DNA of 64,000 nucleotides from an uncultured Nitrospirota bacterium (lineage in GTDB: Bacteria > Nitrospirota > Nitrospiria > Nitrospirales > UBA8639), in NCBI GenBank assembly GCA_937139405.1, contig CAKZPV010000047.1, positions 119,002 through 183,001 on the forward strand. Direction: 5' to 3'. The notes below the pieces were generated by a model. It had not been told where the DNA came from. It made no database searches and saw only the letters and a program-made list of their open reading frames with translations. Every line of letters starts with the position of its first letter. Position 1 is the first letter of the stretch. A program made the translations under genes and the position numbers. Positions 54,801-63,473 of the stretch are shown here, piece after piece.

Positions 54801-54959
54801 AGCACTGCCAAGAAAATTTATGTTCGCTGGCCAATTCATATGGAGAGAAAGCCTGACCAGGTTACAGTTGAGGGTGCTGACAGCTACCGTGTTGATGATA
54901 ATGGTGTCAGCTTGTCAGGAAGCCCCAGTTTTAAGTTGGTTGCCAGATGGTATGACTGA
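51828..54959 (+). CDS. Exported glycosidase with two discoidin domains and a six-hairpin catalytic domain
   Basis: A 1043-residue protein. I chose ATG 51828 (ATGA overlap with the ATPase stop, GGGAG 7 nt upstream); it is followed by a signal peptide (LTFLAALVLLGVPVTAALSA). Two F5/8 type C domains follow (about 30-155, ATRWSSQPKDKEWFLVDLGKVVEITGFTLHWENAY; and about 160-290, DTIWKSEAVDRAELLLDLRKSRTISGLRIDW). The catalytic part (about 590-960) resembles the (alpha/alpha)6 barrel of GH15/GH63-like enzymes: RSYNRTWMRDGAMISSSLMRLG, GWGRNIEWDSQGQFIYAIMEYY, HWDNFWAIRGWADGIEIAE. It probably releases glucosyl units from an external polymer for the importer. The catalytic acids cannot be fixed without an alignment. 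Confidence 0.8.
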   Translation: MTVHKRSMLTFLAALVLLGVPVTAALSASGIPAKDQWRVSASSIQSDEFPPRNLADNDAATRWSSQPKDKEWFLVDLGKVVEITGFTLHWENAYSSKYSISVSTDAVGWISVYENDDSDGQMDDIYIRPVSARYVQLVSRVRATAWGNSLWELDIKGTDDLVDITVVAGGGDDPQAMMDGSKDTIWKSEAVDRAELLLDLRKSRTISGLRIDWDQHYAGLVDMAISLDAKEWKQVSSISIPVSESQEQSDFVPHDATEVRYIRLVLADPIKAEVGFGIGEISLRGPKEAFTPFVQYQFDARQAPFGDYPPHLRGYQTYWTLVGLPKDSEESLFDEWGNLEFRRDSPILMPYVKEGENLYSAAVAANITQELQGGYLPVPTVRWETGNGLHFRSEAITSGPVDASMTYVRHTLENRSDTVRQGEIIVSVRPAQINPKWQHGGLSPINSIRYEHETGKPVMINGKHNYISLSPADSFLALQYAHGDIANGLRGRVAPDAMANSEGETMSIDDQTESGLLSAAWTYAFDLNPGESKAVVLAAPLHETLSHMKTAEDFGKLRQEYVAFWTNKLNHVGFDLANKAIVNTVKSQAAYILLNNDGVVIQPGSRSYNRTWMRDGAMISSSLMRLGFFEEVREYLDWYAERVEPDGLVPPILFTSGEVYDGWGRNIEWDSQGQFIYAIMEYYRFTNDRDFLEKHFDSVHRAMKYLVTLRERTLDPEHYRNLEAGERLKGILPPSISHEGFITPVHSHWDNFWAIRGWADGIEIAETLGREYLADWARTEAEAFSESVRESIEKTIAWKSLDYIPVDADKGTPDPTSIAIALFPTESRHVLQADVLDQTFQDYYRMVKERDAGPEHYSYTPYEVRNILALTTLGYRKEAFDLHEILFRGRRPANWNQFAEVVLSDSRRGIYIGDMPHTWVGSGYVNSVRGLILMEEDKSKTLNLLFGTPREWLVDEGISLSDFPTHFGNLMMQAKWDDSAQRLNLDVDLPQSTAKKIYVRWPIHMERKPDQVTVEGADSYRVDDNGVSLSGSPSFKLVARWYD

Positions 54960-55071
54960 TGATTTCGGATGGAAAACGAAAGCCGTGGTCTATGGGCGTT
55001 TTGGTATTTATCACGAGTCTGTCGACCCTCGATACCTTGTCGACATCATTGAAGCGAGAGGAAGTCAGTTG

Positions 55072-57591
55072 ATGGTAGGTGCTTGGCATACATGGACGGC
55101 AAAGGCTTGGGCGATAATCGGGATGCTGTGTGTGATATTAATGGGCTTGCAAAGCCTCAATGTCGCGGGGGCAACCACGTTGCGTCACGCGAAAAATATG
55201 AGCTTCCCATCCCTGTGTGCGGAAGAAGATAACGTGAATATTCCTATCTATGGCGGCTATGTGTCTGATTATCAGATCACTGCGACATTTCCAACCTATT
55301 ATCCGCTCACGCCTGATCAGAAAGATCTCTGTATTCCCGACAGGACGAATTGTGAGCAATCGTGGGATATGCGGCCGACAGCGCAGATCGCTTACTACGA
55401 TGCGGCGCAACAGAAGCTGAAATTTGCGTGGCAGACGCCCGGCTACAATTGGTATCCGATTGAAACACCGGATGTGGTCAATGTGGATGTTGGTCACTAC
55501 GTATCGCTGGCGTATCCGCCGACCGACAGACATCGGGCAGGGTTCGCAGATTGGGCGGGCTTAGCAGCGCCACCGGCCATGGCCTATTATGACGCCCTGA
55601 ACAAAAGGCTCATGTACATTGTCCGGTATAGAACAGGGAACTGGGGTGAACCGGAGGTTGTCGATGCAACTGGCAATGTGGGACAACATGCTTCGTTACG
55701 CATCAGCCGGGACAAGCGGCATCATATCGTTTATTACGATGCGGATAACGGGGATTTAAAATATACATACAAGAGCGATCCGAATGCGATAGGTGGATGG
55801 GCAACCCCAACGATCCTGGACGCGAAGGGTGATGTAGGACAGCATGCGGCAATGGCAATTGGCCCAACGGGCAGGCGGCATGTGGTTTACTACAATGCGG
55901 ACACTAAAGATTTAAAATACATCACTAGCGATGGCACGCATGGATGGTCGACGCCGGTGGTATTAGATGCCGCCGGGGATGTCGGAAAATACGCCTCAAT
56001 GACCGTGTACTATGAGGGCCAGAAAGAGAAAATGAACGAAGCCTATGAAGGGCACTATCCGCATATCGCGTATTACGATGCGAGCAATGAGAATTTAAAA
56101 TACATCTACCGGGATGAGCAGGGGTGGTCGACGCCGGTGGTGTTGGATGCGGTGGGAGATGTCGGCCAATATGCCTCGATGGCGTTTGGTCCGGATGGGG
56201 CTCTGCATGTGGCGTATTATGATGCCACGAATAAGGATTTAAAATACCTACACAAAGGAGCCACCGCGGCACATTGGTCGGTGGGGGACGTTCTGGATGC
56301 GGCGGGTGATGTCGGCCGGTTTGCATCGCTGGGGGTGTCGGCAAGAGGGTATCCGAATATTGCTTATTACGATGCCGACAACCAGAGTTTAAAATTTCTG
56401 TCGAAGACAAAAAAGACCGTACCGGATTGGGATAAAGCTCAGGCGATCGCATCAGGATCAGCCGGTCAGTTTGCGAGCTTAGTGACGTCGGGCTTTGTGG
56501 ACCTAGCCGATCTCCAAGGCAAGAAGCTGTACGACGACAGCGATGTGGTGGTTCGAGTCATGGATGTGTCGGGTTGGCCATTTGAATCGGGGATGGAAGT
56601 CAATATTGTGGGGGGAGCATCGAGGCCAGATCACCATTTCATTCAATTTTATAAACGGACGGACGACGACCACGCCCCTCCGCAAATATTTGTTCTCTAT
56701 GCTAATGGATACGCCCGGATCATCACGCAGCCCCCGCCGGGGCGAGAGGAACGAGTATGTTTCGGTTCATCGATGATCATTGGTCCGGCCGCAGAGGACC
56801 CTTTGTTTCCAATCACGGCGATCGACAGGTTGGATATCGATCCGAAAAAGATGACCATCAATATGCGGTATAAAAACGGGTCCTCAGCGGCTTTACAGCT
56901 ACAAGCAGAACCGGGCAAGACGATCGTGAGAGTGACGGATGTGACGTATGACACTTTAACTGCACCGTTTGTCACTATGCGGTCCATGTGGGTAGCAGAT
57001 GATAATTCCGACGTCGCTAGGATCCAGGCGGCATCATCGCAAGGGGCCATGCAGACATACCCGATCGATCCGAAGCATGAGGAATGGACAACTCTACCAA
57101 GCGACTCCTGGGTTTTTTCCCGGCCAACTTATTCCCGGCACAATACATCTTGTCCGGATTTCAAGATCGACGTGCTTGGACCTAAGGGATATCTCGTGAC
57201 CAAGCAAGCAGAGGACTATCGCTCGGGTACTATGATGAAAATGCCCCGTAAAACAGCATCCAGGGGATATACGGTAGGAGGGACTGGGGAAGCCTACTAT
57301 ATGTTGAAACTGACCGAGGACATTTCGAACCCGTCTATTCGCATGCGATATACCAAGGGCAAAAGCGATGGTGATGAGGTCAATGTCTATGTAGATGGCC
57401 TACGTCAGTCGTCAATTAAGATAGTCGATGAGGGCTCTCTCGGTGCTTATGCTATGACGCAAGAGATGCGTCTATCAAATCGACTCCCCGCCGGTTCCCA
57501 TACCATCAAATTGGAAGTGCAATCGGAAACCGGCGAATTAGAATTGGACTATTTCATCATCCACAGTAAAGTCGAGCATGTGAGTCGGTAG
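55072..57591 (+). CDS. Exported seven-repeat propeller-like protein with CBM-like C-terminus
   Basis: I chose ATG 55072 (AGAGGAAG about 8 nt upstream) since it is followed at once by a signal-like helix (KAWAIIGMLCVILMGLQSLNVAGA). An ATG at 54952 overlapping the previous stop would put 40 odd residues before it. From residue about 107, seven copies of a unit with YYDAxNxxLKY and GWSTPVVLDAxGDVGQYASM occur, at nt 55393, 55585, 55732, 55888, 56071, 56215 and 56365. Seven blades suggest a beta-propeller. The last 115 residues (about 723-836, GYTVGGTGEAYYMLKLTEDISNPSIRMRY, GSHTIKLEVQSETGELELDYFIIH) look like a CBM6/35-type carbohydrate-binding module. Function unknown; binding of polysaccharide at the cell surface is the simplest guess. 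Confidence 0.7.
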   Translation: MVGAWHTWTAKAWAIIGMLCVILMGLQSLNVAGATTLRHAKNMSFPSLCAEEDNVNIPIYGGYVSDYQITATFPTYYPLTPDQKDLCIPDRTNCEQSWDMRPTAQIAYYDAAQQKLKFAWQTPGYNWYPIETPDVVNVDVGHYVSLAYPPTDRHRAGFADWAGLAAPPAMAYYDALNKRLMYIVRYRTGNWGEPEVVDATGNVGQHASLRISRDKRHHIVYYDADNGDLKYTYKSDPNAIGGWATPTILDAKGDVGQHAAMAIGPTGRRHVVYYNADTKDLKYITSDGTHGWSTPVVLDAAGDVGKYASMTVYYEGQKEKMNEAYEGHYPHIAYYDASNENLKYIYRDEQGWSTPVVLDAVGDVGQYASMAFGPDGALHVAYYDATNKDLKYLHKGATAAHWSVGDVLDAAGDVGRFASLGVSARGYPNIAYYDADNQSLKFLSKTKKTVPDWDKAQAIASGSAGQFASLVTSGFVDLADLQGKKLYDDSDVVVRVMDVSGWPFESGMEVNIVGGASRPDHHFIQFYKRTDDDHAPPQIFVLYANGYARIITQPPPGREERVCFGSSMIIGPAAEDPLFPITAIDRLDIDPKKMTINMRYKNGSSAALQLQAEPGKTIVRVTDVTYDTLTAPFVTMRSMWVADDNSDVARIQAASSQGAMQTYPIDPKHEEWTTLPSDSWVFSRPTYSRHNTSCPDFKIDVLGPKGYLVTKQAEDYRSGTMMKMPRKTASRGYTVGGTGEAYYMLKLTEDISNPSIRMRYTKGKSDGDEVNVYVDGLRQSSIKIVDEGSLGAYAMTQEMRLSNRLPAGSHTIKLEVQSETGELELDYFIIHSKVEHVSR

Positions 57592-58651
57592 GAACAAACG
57601 CTGATGAACCCTTTGGGCTCGACTCTGTCTAATCCATCATAGACAATCTCTCTATATTTGCCCTGAGTCATTATTTACCACGGAGCCATATGATCTATCT
57701 TAATGTGGCGTGGCTTTCTCCCTTCAAACAAGACATGCAACAAGAGGTGGGTTATCACCACTTACCTGATGATTGCGAATGTATCTTCGCGACGGAAGAT
57801 GTTCTATAAATACGGATGTGGATGACGGAAAGACTAGCAACTGAAAGGCTGTATCAAGAAGCCAAAGAAAATCTGAAAACACGATGTTCGACATCAAGCA
57901 TGGAAGATTCTGGACTTTGCATAGGTAATTCAACCCCGAATCCCCGCGCCAGACTATTCAAAATACTGACCTCTGGCCTCGCCAAAGGCGATCAATCCTT
58001 CTACTTACCCCAACCGTTTTTCTTTATGGCGAGATAGCGTCCACTATCCTGATCTTCCACCTAATTAGCTCACGCACAAGTAACTTTAGTGAATTGGACC
58101 CGCTCGCTCTAGGCAGATGCCTACGTTCGATTAAATTCTTTTCCTCATTCCGGTTCTGTTGATCAGAGCCTAAAATCTTCCGTTTTCATATAGATCGTTC
58201 CTGACAGAACCCGGAAGCATGGACTTTGCGCATATTTACCTAGTTTTTGGTTTCCATTCTCATGTCCTAATACTCACCATAAGTATCTTGGTTTTTGCTT
58301 GATCAACCGCCGACCTTCAAGATCATGAAACATTTGCTCATTCTGCCCAAGAAAAACCTTTGGGCTGCCAATTCTTTTGTTTAGGCTCTTTCAATTTCTG
58401 TACAAATGAGGTATGACCATTCATTCATAGTTTTCCCCTGGCCATGATGGACCAACCCCCTCCGCATTCCAGGGAGCCTTTATTATACAATGATTAATCG
58501 GATATGTTTCATGTAGTCGGACTATCCCCCCTCTTAGCTGACTCAAGTTCATCTCCCCCCTTGATCAAAGCTAAATACGATTCCTTACTCTTTGCGATGT
58601 CCATGGGGGCTGTTGCATTCATTATGTTTTTATACTTTAGGAGTTTTGTGA
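57592..58651. other. Long intergenic stretch, no gene seen
   Basis: Over 1 kb with only short frames of no protein character on either strand. The right end carries AGGAG (58639-58643), the ribosome site of opgG. It marks a sharp boundary between the acquired carbohydrate operon and the opg genes; decayed genes here are possible but not recognisable by eye. Confidence 0.5.
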
Positions 58652-60193
58652 ATGATGAAATTGTTTTCCACCTTGGTTGTGCTGTTCCTCTTTTTCCCAA
58701 TGCATGCCGTTGCGGGTTTCACGTTTGAGAATGTGATACAGAAAGCCAAGGTGCTCGCGAAAGCCCCTTATCAAGCTCCTCAACCGGTTACGAAATTTAT
58801 GCGTGAGATTTCCTATGATGACTTTCAGGGGATCCGATTTAATCCTGACCGTAGCCTCTGGAGGAAAAATCAATCGAATTTTCAAGTGATGTTTCTTGTC
58901 CCAGGTTTGCAGTACACACACCCAGTGACCCTGAATGTCATTGAAGCCGAAGGACCACGGGCTTTGTCCTTTCGAAAAGATGATTTTGCGTTTGCAGACC
59001 CAGAAGTGGAAAAACGGGTGCCTGCCGATGTGGGTTTGGCAGGATTCAAACTAACGTTCCCCTTAAATCAAAAAAACGAGCAAAATCAGTTTTTGGTGTT
59101 TGCTGGAGCCAGTTATTTTCGCGGGGTGGGAAAAGAAAACGTGTTTGGTCTTTCTGGACGAGGCCTGGCCATTGATACGGGACTGCCCAGTGGGGAAGAA
59201 TTCCCAACCTTCAGAGAGTTTTGGCTGGTGCGCCCATCACCAGATGCCAAAGACATGGTGATATACGGGCTATTGGACAGCACGAGTCTCTCTGGTGCGT
59301 ATCAGTTCACCATTTTTCCTGGCAACCCGACGAAGATAAAGGTCAAAACGCAACTCTTCCCCAGAAAAGATATTCAGTTACTTGGTGTGGCCCCACTAAC
59401 CAGCATGTTCTTTTATGGAGAGAATACTCCCCGACCAACTGGAGAATGGCGCAGGGAGGTGCATGATTCGGATGGATTGCAAATCCATGATGGTTTCAGC
59501 GATGAATGGATTTGGCGCCCATTATTGAATCCTGGCACCCTAGAAATGGATTATTTCAGCACCAGGAAAATCCAAGGCTTTGGTTTGCTACAACGTGATG
59601 GGAAATTCTCAAATTATGAAGATCTTGGTGCACGCTACGATAAACGTCCAAACGCGTGGGTTGAGGCCCAAGGTGAATGGGAACAAGGGAATGTCGTGTT
59701 TGTTCAATTGCCGACCGCGGATGAAACGAATGACAACATTGTAGCGTTTTGGACACCCAAAGCGCCCGCGACCCCCAAGACCCCGTTGAGTCTGGCCTAT
59801 GATGTGAGTTTTGGGAACGCTGATATCCCGCAAAATCCTATGGGTACTGTGGTCAATACATTTATTGGAGATGGCAATCGTATCGGAGGAGGAAAAGCTC
59901 CTCACGCCTATCGCGTCATTGTCGATTTTGTCGGCGGCCGATTGAGCAAACTAGCTTCCAATGCACCTATCAACGGCCAGGTGGTGGCCTTAGACGATGG
60001 AGAAATTCTCGAGCATTTCGTAGAATACCATGAACAGATGAAAGGTTGGCGCTTGTCGATCCTGGCCAAACCTTCTCCCCGACATCAACTTCATTTACGG
60101 GCATTTCTCAGCAATGAGAAGACAACCTTGACCGAAACCTGGACATACCGCCTCCCGGCAAATAATAACGTTCTCGCAGAAGGTACAGAATGA
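58652..60193 (+). CDS. opgG: Periplasmic glucan biosynthesis protein OpgG/MdoG
   Basis: A 513-residue periplasmic protein with a signal peptide (FSTLVVLFLFFPMHAVA). Domain 1 begins FTFENVIQKAKVLAKAPYQAPQ and continues ISYDDFQGIRFNPDRSLWR, AGFKLTFPLN, ASYFRGVGKENVFGLSGRGLAIDTG. Domain 2 includes PLTSMFFYGENTPRPTGEWRREVHDSDGLQI. OpgG shapes the beta-1,2-glucan backbone made by OpgH. It overlaps the next gene by 4 bp. ATG 58652 has AGGAG 9-13 nt upstream; ATG 58655 is an alternative. Confidence 0.92.
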   Translation: MMKLFSTLVVLFLFFPMHAVAGFTFENVIQKAKVLAKAPYQAPQPVTKFMREISYDDFQGIRFNPDRSLWRKNQSNFQVMFLVPGLQYTHPVTLNVIEAEGPRALSFRKDDFAFADPEVEKRVPADVGLAGFKLTFPLNQKNEQNQFLVFAGASYFRGVGKENVFGLSGRGLAIDTGLPSGEEFPTFREFWLVRPSPDAKDMVIYGLLDSTSLSGAYQFTIFPGNPTKIKVKTQLFPRKDIQLLGVAPLTSMFFYGENTPRPTGEWRREVHDSDGLQIHDGFSDEWIWRPLLNPGTLEMDYFSTRKIQGFGLLQRDGKFSNYEDLGARYDKRPNAWVEAQGEWEQGNVVFVQLPTADETNDNIVAFWTPKAPATPKTPLSLAYDVSFGNADIPQNPMGTVVNTFIGDGNRIGGGKAPHAYRVIVDFVGGRLSKLASNAPINGQVVALDDGEILEHFVEYHEQMKGWRLSILAKPSPRHQLHLRAFLSNEKTTLTETWTYRLPANNNVLAEGTE

Positions 60194-60441
60194 TGGCCCA
60201 ATCTCTTGCCGAACAGACCCTCTCGCGGGTGTGCAATTATTTATCGGCCATGGGGGTTGAATTAACCCGCGAAGTGACCGTGCAGGCTCTCAAATTGGTT
60301 GAGGCGGGGCTGGCCTCAGCACAGGAAGATCCGTTTCATTTTGTCATGGAGAGGGTGAATGACCACTTTGCTCTTCAGAATCCAGTGCTTCCAACTACCA
60401 CTCCACCTATTATACGCAGTAGCATGGGATTTGGTGAATGA
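60190..60441 (+). CDS. Hypothetical 83-residue protein between opgG and opgH
   Basis: Coupled by ATGA on both sides (60190-60193 with opgG, 60438-60441 with opgH), which strongly supports that it is translated. Residues about 1-55 look all-helical (AEQTLSRVCNYLSAMGVELTREVTVQALKLVEAGLASAQ), followed by DPFHFVMERVNDHFAL and a proline-rich end. There is no signal peptide, so it is cytosolic and may bind the cytosolic part of OpgH. No family recognised; in Proteobacteria opgG and opgH are adjacent without such a gene. Confidence 0.7.
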   Translation: MMAQSLAEQTLSRVCNYLSAMGVELTREVTVQALKLVEAGLASAQEDPFHFVMERVNDHFALQNPVLPTTTPPIIRSSMGFGE

Positions 60442-62699
60442 GAATCCGTGAAACAACAGTGGACGAGGTTCTGAAGCCCATCGTGTCAAAACGACAGGAG
60501 GCCTGGAGGAGAGCCGCATGGATTCGGCGTGCGTTACTGACGATACTTGTGCTTGCTCAATCGGTGCTTGCTTCCACGTATATGACTGCGGTCCTTCCTT
60601 ATCACGGAGGAACGTATGTTGAGTTGGGCATTATCACCCTATTTTTTGTCTTGTTTGCCTGGATATCGGTTGGATTTTGGATGGGAATCTTTGGCTTTGT
60701 CATTCGTTGTTTCGGAGGAGATCGTTTTTCCTTACTGAAACGCCATAGCTCTGCGGAGTTGAAGGCCATACCGTTGTCGCGGACAGCCATCGTCATGCCG
60801 ATTTATCATGAACCTATTCATCGGACATTTGACGGGATTCGTGCTGTGTATCGATCACTTGAACAAACCGGTCAGATCAATCACTTTGATTTTTTTATTC
60901 TTTCCGACAGCCGCGATCCGGATGTCTGGCTAGCTGAACAAGCTGCATGGCATCAGCTCTGTCAGGAGTTGGGAGCAGGCGGACGGCTGTTTTACCGACG
61001 TCGAACCTTGAACCAACATTATAAAAGCGGCAATATCGCCGACTTTTTACGCCGCTGGGGTCATGACTATGAGTACATGATCGTCCTCGATGCCGATAGT
61101 CTTATGGGTGGTTCGACGCTGGTGAAGATGGTGCAGCTCATGCAGACCGAACCTCAAATGGGCATTCTTCAAACCAACTCTACCTTGGTCAATGCCCGAT
61201 CAATGTTTGCGCGAGTCCAGCAATTTGCCAACCACATGTATGGCCCATTGTTTACGACGGGGTTAGCGTCTCTGCAACTGGGTGAGGCCGTGTATTGGGG
61301 ACATAATGCGATTATCCGTACACAAGCATTTATCCAGCATTGCAGCCTGAAACGGCTATGCGGACCTGGTCTCTTTCACGGTTCTATCCTCAGCCATGAT
61401 TTTGTGGAAGCCGCATTGATGGGGCGGGCCGGCTATGAAGTCTGGTTAGAACCAGATTTACTCGAAAGTCATGAAGAATCCCCTCCCACACTGGTGGATG
61501 ATCTGCATCGTGATAAACGTTGGGCCAAGGGCAATATGCAGCATCTTTGGGTCATGCTGTTTGAGCCTCGATTGCGTCCTGCTCATCGAATGGCTTTTTT
61601 GCAAGGGATTATGTCCTACCTGGCTTCACCCTTATGGTTGGCCTTTTTGATATTGACTACGATCGAAGCAGCACGGCTGGTGCTCGTTCCCATCGACTAC
61701 TTTCCTGAACCCCATAGCTTGTTTCCGGTCTGGCCGGAATGGAATCCGGAATGGGCTATCGGTCTGGCCAGTAGCACCCTGTTTCTGTTGTTTCTGCCAA
61801 AACTTTTGGCGGTGATCGATGCCATACGATGTCGTCAGGTCACCCATCATGGAGGGTTCATTCATCTCCTACTCAGCGTCATTGGAGAAATTTTAGTGTC
61901 ATCCCTGTTGGCACCGATTCGAATGCTGGCCCATAGCCGGTATGTGCTCGAATCTCTCCTTAACGTGACCTTGCGTTGGGCGGGGCAGAATCGGACAGAT
62001 GAAACTCGCTGGTCGGCTGCCATTCTCCATCAATTACCTGGAACCCTGCTTGCTGGAGGCTGGGCCACATTTGCCTTCTGGCTCGATCACATGTTTTTTT
62101 ACTGGTCCCTGCCGGTCGCGGGACCGTTGGTCTTTGCAGCACCGACTTCAGTATTTCTCAGCCGAGTGGGTCCCGGTGAACGTCTGAAGCGTTGGGGGTT
62201 TTTTCAGGTTCAAGAAGAACGATGTGGTTCACCATTGTTGGATGATTTGAATAACAATTCATTTCCGCTGTTGGCTACCCAGGCCGGTACTTCTGCTGCC
62301 GTCCAAGCCATCCTGGATCCCGTGCTGAATAGAGTCCATCAAGCTATGGGTCATGCTCATCGTGGTGGGAAAAAACAGGAAATGATTCTTGCACTTCGCG
62401 AACGCTGCTTTCACCAAGGGCCAGAAACGCTCACTCAAAAGGAACTCAGCCACCTCATGCGCGACCGCTCCAGCCTTCAATGGTTGCATGATGAGGCCTG
62501 GCGTGCCTCACCTGACTCATACTGGGGAAAAGTGCATGAATGTCGTTTTCAGTATTCAGCACAGAGTGGACTTTGGCGCTATATTCAAGGTCCCAAACCT
62601 TCAATAGAGGCAACGGTGTTTTATATTAGGGGGGTGGAAATTCCGACATCATGGACGGGCCTCAAAAATCAAATTTCGAGAGTGGCCGAAAAGGTTTAG
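60438..62699 (+). CDS. opgH: Glucans biosynthesis glucosyltransferase OpgH/MdoH
   Basis: A 753-residue inner membrane GT2 enzyme polymerising UDP-glucose to periplasmic glucans. N-terminal helices (about 35-95) precede the glycosyltransferase domain: TAIVMPIYHEPIHRTFDGIRAVY, FILSDSRDPDVWLAEQAAW, HYKSGNIADFLRRWG, MIVLDADSLMGG, YWGHNAIIRT, SHDFVEAALMGRAGYEVW and RWAKGNMQHL (the product-binding RW motif). At least four helices follow. Start at ATG 60438 by coupling. The length is slightly shorter than E. coli MdoH (847), mostly in the N-terminus. Confidence 0.93.
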   Translation: MRIRETTVDEVLKPIVSKRQEAWRRAAWIRRALLTILVLAQSVLASTYMTAVLPYHGGTYVELGIITLFFVLFAWISVGFWMGIFGFVIRCFGGDRFSLLKRHSSAELKAIPLSRTAIVMPIYHEPIHRTFDGIRAVYRSLEQTGQINHFDFFILSDSRDPDVWLAEQAAWHQLCQELGAGGRLFYRRRTLNQHYKSGNIADFLRRWGHDYEYMIVLDADSLMGGSTLVKMVQLMQTEPQMGILQTNSTLVNARSMFARVQQFANHMYGPLFTTGLASLQLGEAVYWGHNAIIRTQAFIQHCSLKRLCGPGLFHGSILSHDFVEAALMGRAGYEVWLEPDLLESHEESPPTLVDDLHRDKRWAKGNMQHLWVMLFEPRLRPAHRMAFLQGIMSYLASPLWLAFLILTTIEAARLVLVPIDYFPEPHSLFPVWPEWNPEWAIGLASSTLFLLFLPKLLAVIDAIRCRQVTHHGGFIHLLLSVIGEILVSSLLAPIRMLAHSRYVLESLLNVTLRWAGQNRTDETRWSAAILHQLPGTLLAGGWATFAFWLDHMFFYWSLPVAGPLVFAAPTSVFLSRVGPGERLKRWGFFQVQEERCGSPLLDDLNNNSFPLLATQAGTSAAVQAILDPVLNRVHQAMGHAHRGGKKQEMILALRERCFHQGPETLTQKELSHLMRDRSSLQWLHDEAWRASPDSYWGKVHECRFQYSAQSGLWRYIQGPKPSIEATVFYIRGVEIPTSWTGLKNQISRVAEKV

Positions 62700-62780
62700 C
62701 GAAGTGTGTTCCGTGCAGACATTTTTCATGTGATGGGAAGGTAGGATTTACGCAAATACATGACCAGCTTACATCATGTA

Positions 62781-63473
62781 TCAATCTTTTCCTAAGGAGG
62801 GTCGTCCTCGCGGCAACGGCGCGACACGGCGCTCTAATTTCTTAGCCAGGCGATCTTTAAACTTCTCACTCCCCAACACCCAGGCTTTATTGGTGGCTTC
62901 TCGGATGGCGTCGATGGTTTCTCCGCTCAAATGATGGCGGAAGAGGGCTCGATAGGCTTGTTGTCGTGCTGTGGTTGTGCTGCCTAATCGTTGGTAAAGG
63001 TTATGGGGAGTCAGGTGGGGGTCTGATTTCCCTTCGGCGTGAACATGATAGCTTGACCAACGGTAGTCTCGGGGATGTCTGACGATTTCAGCCCGTATTG
63101 GATTGAGTTCAATATACCGACAACAGGTTAAGAGGTAGGCCTCACTTTCTATGAGTGTGGCTCGGTATCGCCCTTCCCAAAGTGTTCCTGTCCGTTCATA
63201 CGTAGCATTGAAATATTGGACGTATCGTCTTCCTAAGGATTGAAGCGTCTTTGGTACACTCTCCTGATGAGTCGGAGTAACTAGAAGATGAACATGATTG
63301 GGCATCAGTACGTAGGCATGGATCGCACATCCATGCCATTGGGCGGACTCTTTTAACCAATCTAAATAGACTTGATAGTCAGCAATTTGGCTAAAGAGCT
63401 TTTGGCGATTATTTCCTCGTTGAATCACATGGAGGGGAACACCGGGGACAAAAAACCTAGGTAGTCGTGCCAT
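62781..63473 (-). CDS. REP-associated tyrosine transposase (RAYT, Y1 family)
   Basis: A 230-residue single-strand DNA transposase of the IS200/RAYT type. It has LPRFFVPGVPLHVIQRGNNRQ, the metal-binding VLMPNHVHLLVTP (HxH), the catalytic Tyr region RRYVQYFNATYERTGTLWEGRYRA and YIELNPIRAEIVRHPRDYRWSSY. Such genes are domesticated and move short REP repeats rather than themselves. All key residues are present. A GAGTCTGACCCC motif lies 51 bp upstream. It is convergent with opgH and divergent from the last gene. Confidence 0.9.
   Translation of the reverse strand: MARLPRFFVPGVPLHVIQRGNNRQKLFSQIADYQVYLDWLKESAQWHGCAIHAYVLMPNHVHLLVTPTHQESVPKTLQSLGRRYVQYFNATYERTGTLWEGRYRATLIESEAYLLTCCRYIELNPIRAEIVRHPRDYRWSSYHVHAEGKSDPHLTPHNLYQRLGSTTTARQQAYRALFRHHLSGETIDAIREATNKAWVLGSEKFKDRLAKKLERRVAPLPRGRPSLGKD

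Noticed and set aside
54952..55071. Start of the propeller gene at the ATG overlapping the previous stop
   Set aside because: It would place 40 charged residues before a signal peptide. ATG 55072 has a better ribosome site and starts directly at the signal.
57816..58037. 73-codon plus-strand frame in the 1-kb gap after the propeller gene
   Set aside because: Composition is not protein-like, there is no ribosome-binding site and no domain.
58504..58728. 74-codon frame upstream of opgG
   Set aside because: It overlaps the signal peptide of opgG in another frame and ends inside it; opgG has the proper ribosome site.
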